Positions 5,501 to 7,623 of a DNA stretch of 7,623 bases are shown one piece after another. Under the pieces are notes generated by a model that was not told the origin of the DNA, made no database searches, and was given only the letters and a program-made list of their open reading frames with translations. Where the stretch lies: NCBI GenBank assembly GCA_022865365.1, contig JALHSW010000217.1, positions 1 through 7,623 of the forward strand, written 5' to 3'. The translations under genes and the position numbers were made by a program. Source of the stretch: Acidimicrobiia bacterium. GTDB lineage: Bacteria > Actinomycetota > Acidimicrobiia > IMCC26256 > PALSA-555. The number at the start of each line of letters is the position of its first letter. Position 1 is the first letter of the stretch.

Positions 5501-5508
5501 GAGCCGCC

Positions 5509-7101
5509 GTGCCGGGTTGGAGCTATGCCACCGTGTGGAGCGGAATCGCCGAGGAGGTCCCCGAGCGCGACGCGATCGTGTGCGGGAAGCGGCGCGTCTC
5601 GTGGGGCGAGTTCGCCGACCGAGCGCGGCGACTCGCTACGCACCTCTTCGACGCCGGCGTGCGACCCGGTGACAAGGTCGCGGTCGACGTCACGAACCGG
5701 TCCGAGTACCTCGAGACCCTGTTCGCCGCGTGGCTCATCGGGGCGGTGCCGGCCAACGTGAACTACCGGTACGTCGCCGACGAGGTGCGCTACGTGCTCG
5801 ACAACAGCGACGCACGAGCGCTCGTGCACGACCCCGCATTCGCGGCAGTGGCGCGCGAAGCGATCGCCGCGATGCCCGAGGATCGACGTCCGGTGGCGGT
5901 GCTCGAGACCGGCACGGCGTACGAAGCGGCGCTGGCGGCTGGCGCTGCGACCGGTGCATGGGCCGAACGCGAACCGGACGGCGACGATCTGCTGTTCCTC
6001 TACACGGGCGGCACCACCGGCATGCCCAAGGGCGTGATGTGGCGCAACGACGACCTGTACCGGGCGCTCTGGCAGATGGCGCGCCCCGGCGCGGAGCCGC
6101 CCGACCCGATCGCCGCGGCACGGGTCGGCAAGCGCACCGGAACCGCGCTCCCGGCGTGCCCCCTCATGCACGGGACCGGGCTCTTCATCGCGCTCTCCAC
6201 GCTCGCGGGGGCAGGGACCGTCGTGCTCATCGAGCAGACCGGCCTCGACCCGCAGCTGCTGTGGTCCGAGGTCGAACGCAACGACGTGGCGGTTCTCACG
6301 ATCGTCGGTGACGTGTTCGCGCGGCCGCTGCTCGACGCGCTCGACGCCGAGCCCGACCGTTGGAGCCTCACCTGCTTGCGCGCGATCACCTCCTCGGGAG
6401 TCACCTGGAGTCCCGAGGTGAAGGCAGGCCTGCTCCGGCACCTCCCCCACGCGACGCTCATCGACTCGCTCGGAGCGTCCGAAGGGATGATGTCACGCAC
6501 CGCATCGCGCTCCGACAGCGAGATCAAGCCGGCTCGGTTCGCGGTGAATGACCGCGTCAGGGTGCTTGACGAGCACACCGGCCGCGAAGTGGTAGCGGGA
6601 AGCGGCGACATCGGCATGGTCGCCGTCACCGGCCCGATCCCGCTCGGCTACTACAAGGACGAGGCCAAGACCGCGGCGACGTTCCGCGTCGTCGACGGCG
6701 GGCGGTACTCGATCCCCGGTGATTACGCGACGGTCGAGGCGGACGGCACCATCCAGCTCCTCGGACGCGGGTCGGCATGCATCAACACCGGGGGCGAGAA
6801 GGTGTACCCGGAGGAGGTGGAGCTGCTCCTGCGTGAGCATCCGGGCGTCTTCGACTGTCTCGTGGTCGGCGTCCCCGACGAGCGCTTCGGCGAGATCGTC
6901 GTCGCACTCGTGGTCCCGACAGCGCGCGCAGGTGCCGACGAGGACGCGCTCGCGACATGGTGTCGCGGTCGGCTGTCGGGCTACAAGCGACCGAAGCGCT
7001 TTCTCCTCGTGGACACGCTGGACCGTTCGGCCGCTGGCAAGGCCGACTACACGAAGCTGCGAGCGCGCGCCGAATCGCTCGTTGCTAGCGTCGAGACATG
7101 A
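5509..7101 (+). CDS. Acyl-CoA synthetase (AMP-forming), FadD19-like
   Basis: This 530-residue member of the ANL superfamily activates a carboxylic acid with ATP to an acyl-adenylate and then an acyl-CoA in the cytoplasm. The P-loop YTGGTTGMPKG is at 165-175, the A5 motif SLGASEG at 320-326, the ribose-binding Asp is D405 in IPGDYA, the hinge is GRGSACINTGGEKVYPEEVE with R420, and the catalytic lysine is K511 in SAAGKADY. All key residues are intact. As recalled, the order and wording of motifs (VNYRYVADEVRY, KGVMWR, GYYKDEAKTAATFR) match mycobacterial FadD19, which activates C26 steroid side-chain acids; this protein is slightly shorter. A branched or steroid-derived substrate is plausible but inferred. 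The GTG start aligns with the family N terminus and follows a TANNNT box. Its TGA overlaps the ATG of the next gene. Confidence 0.9.
   Translation: MPGWSYATVWSGIAEEVPERDAIVCGKRRVSWGEFADRARRLATHLFDAGVRPGDKVAVDVTNRSEYLETLFAAWLIGAVPANVNYRYVADEVRYVLDNSDARALVHDPAFAAVAREAIAAMPEDRRPVAVLETGTAYEAALAAGAATGAWAEREPDGDDLLFLYTGGTTGMPKGVMWRNDDLYRALWQMARPGAEPPDPIAAARVGKRTGTALPACPLMHGTGLFIALSTLAGAGTVVLIEQTGLDPQLLWSEVERNDVAVLTIVGDVFARPLLDALDAEPDRWSLTCLRAITSSGVTWSPEVKAGLLRHLPHATLIDSLGASEGMMSRTASRSDSEIKPARFAVNDRVRVLDEHTGREVVAGSGDIGMVAVTGPIPLGYYKDEAKTAATFRVVDGGRYSIPGDYATVEADGTIQLLGRGSACINTGGEKVYPEEVELLLREHPGVFDCLVVGVPDERFGEIVVALVVPTARAGADEDALATWCRGRLSGYKRPKRFLLVDTLDRSAAGKADYTKLRARAESLVASVET
7086..7091 (+). promoter_or_regulatory. 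Putative internal -10 box (TANNNT) for the MBL-fold gene
   Basis: TAGCGT lies inside the end of the ligase gene and ends 6 bases before the ATG at 7098. It could let the MBL-fold gene be transcribed as a leaderless mRNA independently of the ligase. Because it lies in coding sequence (codons for L-A-S-V) and the two genes overlap, chance occurrence is more likely here than at 56 or 5495. Confidence 0.35.
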
Positions 7102-7623
7102 TCTTCACCCAGTACTACCTGGAGTGCCTGTCGCACGCGTCGTACCTGATCGCGGATGAGACGACGGGCCGAGGAGTCGTCGTCGACCCCCAGCGCGACG
7201 TCGCCCAGTACGTCGCCGACGCGGCAGCCCAGGGGGTCACGATCGAGCGGGTGCTCGAGACCCACGTCCACGCCGATTTCCTGTCGGGGCATCTCGAGCT
7301 CGCGGACCGGACCGGCGCCACGATCTCGTACGGCGACGCCGCGACCGGCATCGAGTTCGACTACGAACCACTCGCAGACGGGCAACGACTCTCGCTCGGC
7401 GCGGTGACCCTCGAGATCCGTGCGACCCCGGGCCACACGCCCGAGTCGATCTCCATCGTGGTGTGGGAGCGACCCGAGGACACGGTGCCGTACGCGGTCC
7501 TCACCGGCGACACACTCTTCATCGGCGACGTCGGGCGGCCCGACCTGCTCTCGTCGATCGGCGTGAGCGCCGACGAGCTCGCCCGTCGGCTCTACCACTC
7601 GATCCACGAGCAGCTCCTCACCC
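7098..7623 (+). CDS. MBL-fold hydrolase, persulfide dioxygenase/rhodanese-fusion type (3' end outside window)
   Basis: The first 175 residues are visible and the gene runs off the window. It is a metallo-beta-lactamase-fold protein of the ETHE1/persulfide dioxygenase group: T55-HVHADFLSGH (H56, H58, D60, H65), GHTPES with H113, and TGDTLFIGDVGRPDL with D138. In ETHE1 a single iron is held by two His and one Asp, and the corresponding H56, H113 and D138 are present. The phenylalanine after HAD replaces the second-metal histidine of glyoxalase II-type enzymes, in keeping with a mono-iron enzyme. Relatives with HADF-SGH often carry one or two C-terminal rhodanese domains, which cannot be seen here. 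The likely reaction is oxidation of a low-molecular-weight thiol persulfide to sulfite. The ATG overlaps the ligase TGA (ATGA), implying translational coupling. Confidence 0.85.
   Translation, partial: MIFTQYYLECLSHASYLIADETTGRGVVVDPQRDVAQYVADAAAQGVTIERVLETHVHADFLSGHLELADRTGATISYGDAATGIEFDYEPLADGQRLSLGAVTLEIRATPGHTPESISIVVWERPEDTVPYAVLTGDTLFIGDVGRPDLLSSIGVSADELARRLYHSIHEQLLT

Noticed and set aside
4306..5502. 398-codon + strand open frame across the membrane protein gene and the oxygenase gene
   Set aside because: It overlaps two supported genes, one on the opposite strand, and its translation is low-complexity Arg/Gly/Pro sequence.
5449..6450. Long - strand open frame upstream of the oxygenase gene, antisense to the acyl-CoA ligase (about 334 codons)
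   Set aside because: It continues the oxygenase frame but its translation shows no family features, and the + strand there encodes an intact ligase with all motifs. GC-rich coding DNA commonly leaves such antisense frames open.

Overview
The window is GC-rich chromosomal DNA with tightly packed genes and strong G/C bias at third codon positions. The gene families (a mycobacterial FadD19-like acyl-CoA ligase, an MpaB/DUF2236 oxygenase, an amidohydrolase carrying a D-x-H motif) and several start codons placed just downstream of TANNNT boxes suggest an actinobacterium, possibly of the Acidimicrobiia or a Mycobacteriales-like group. That assignment is inferred from gene content; no rRNA or other phylogenetic marker is present.

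Layout. (1) 69-3051, + strand: three genes joined by 4-base stop/start overlaps, encoding an amidohydrolase-family protein, a PlsC-type membrane acyltransferase and a DUF1295 (steroid 5-alpha-reductase-like) membrane protein. (2) 3052-3165: a regulatory-looking gap with overlapping palindromes. (3) 3166-4059 and 4182-4541, + strand: two genes of unknown function, an Ala-rich protein with weak EcsC-like features and a small four-helix membrane protein. Each has its own Shine-Dalgarno sequence, and the second is preceded by a tandem 17-bp repeat. (4) 4543-5448, - strand: an MpaB-family (DUF2236) oxygenase gene that is full length except for one in-frame TAA at codon 114. It converges on the small membrane protein gene with one base between the two stop codons. 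(5) 5509-7623, + strand: a FadD19-like acyl-CoA ligase overlapping by 4 bases an MBL-fold hydrolase of the persulfide-dioxygenase/rhodanese type, which is cut by the window end.

How the genes may work together. The first operon looks like lipid or membrane metabolism: an acyltransferase and a reductase-like membrane protein, with an amidohydrolase of unknown substrate. The ligase at the right activates a carboxylic acid, perhaps a branched or steroid side-chain acid, to its CoA thioester. The divergent oxygenase gene may once have belonged to the same catabolic theme. Why an acyl-CoA ligase is translationally coupled to a persulfide-dioxygenase-like enzyme is not obvious.

I see no CRISPR array, transposase, tRNA, phage gene or recognisable defence system. 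The most notable points are the clean nonsense mutation in the oxygenase gene, the leaderless-type promoters, the palindrome cluster before the unknown gene at 3166, and the two short tandem duplications at gene borders. I did not find a convincing undescribed multi-gene system.
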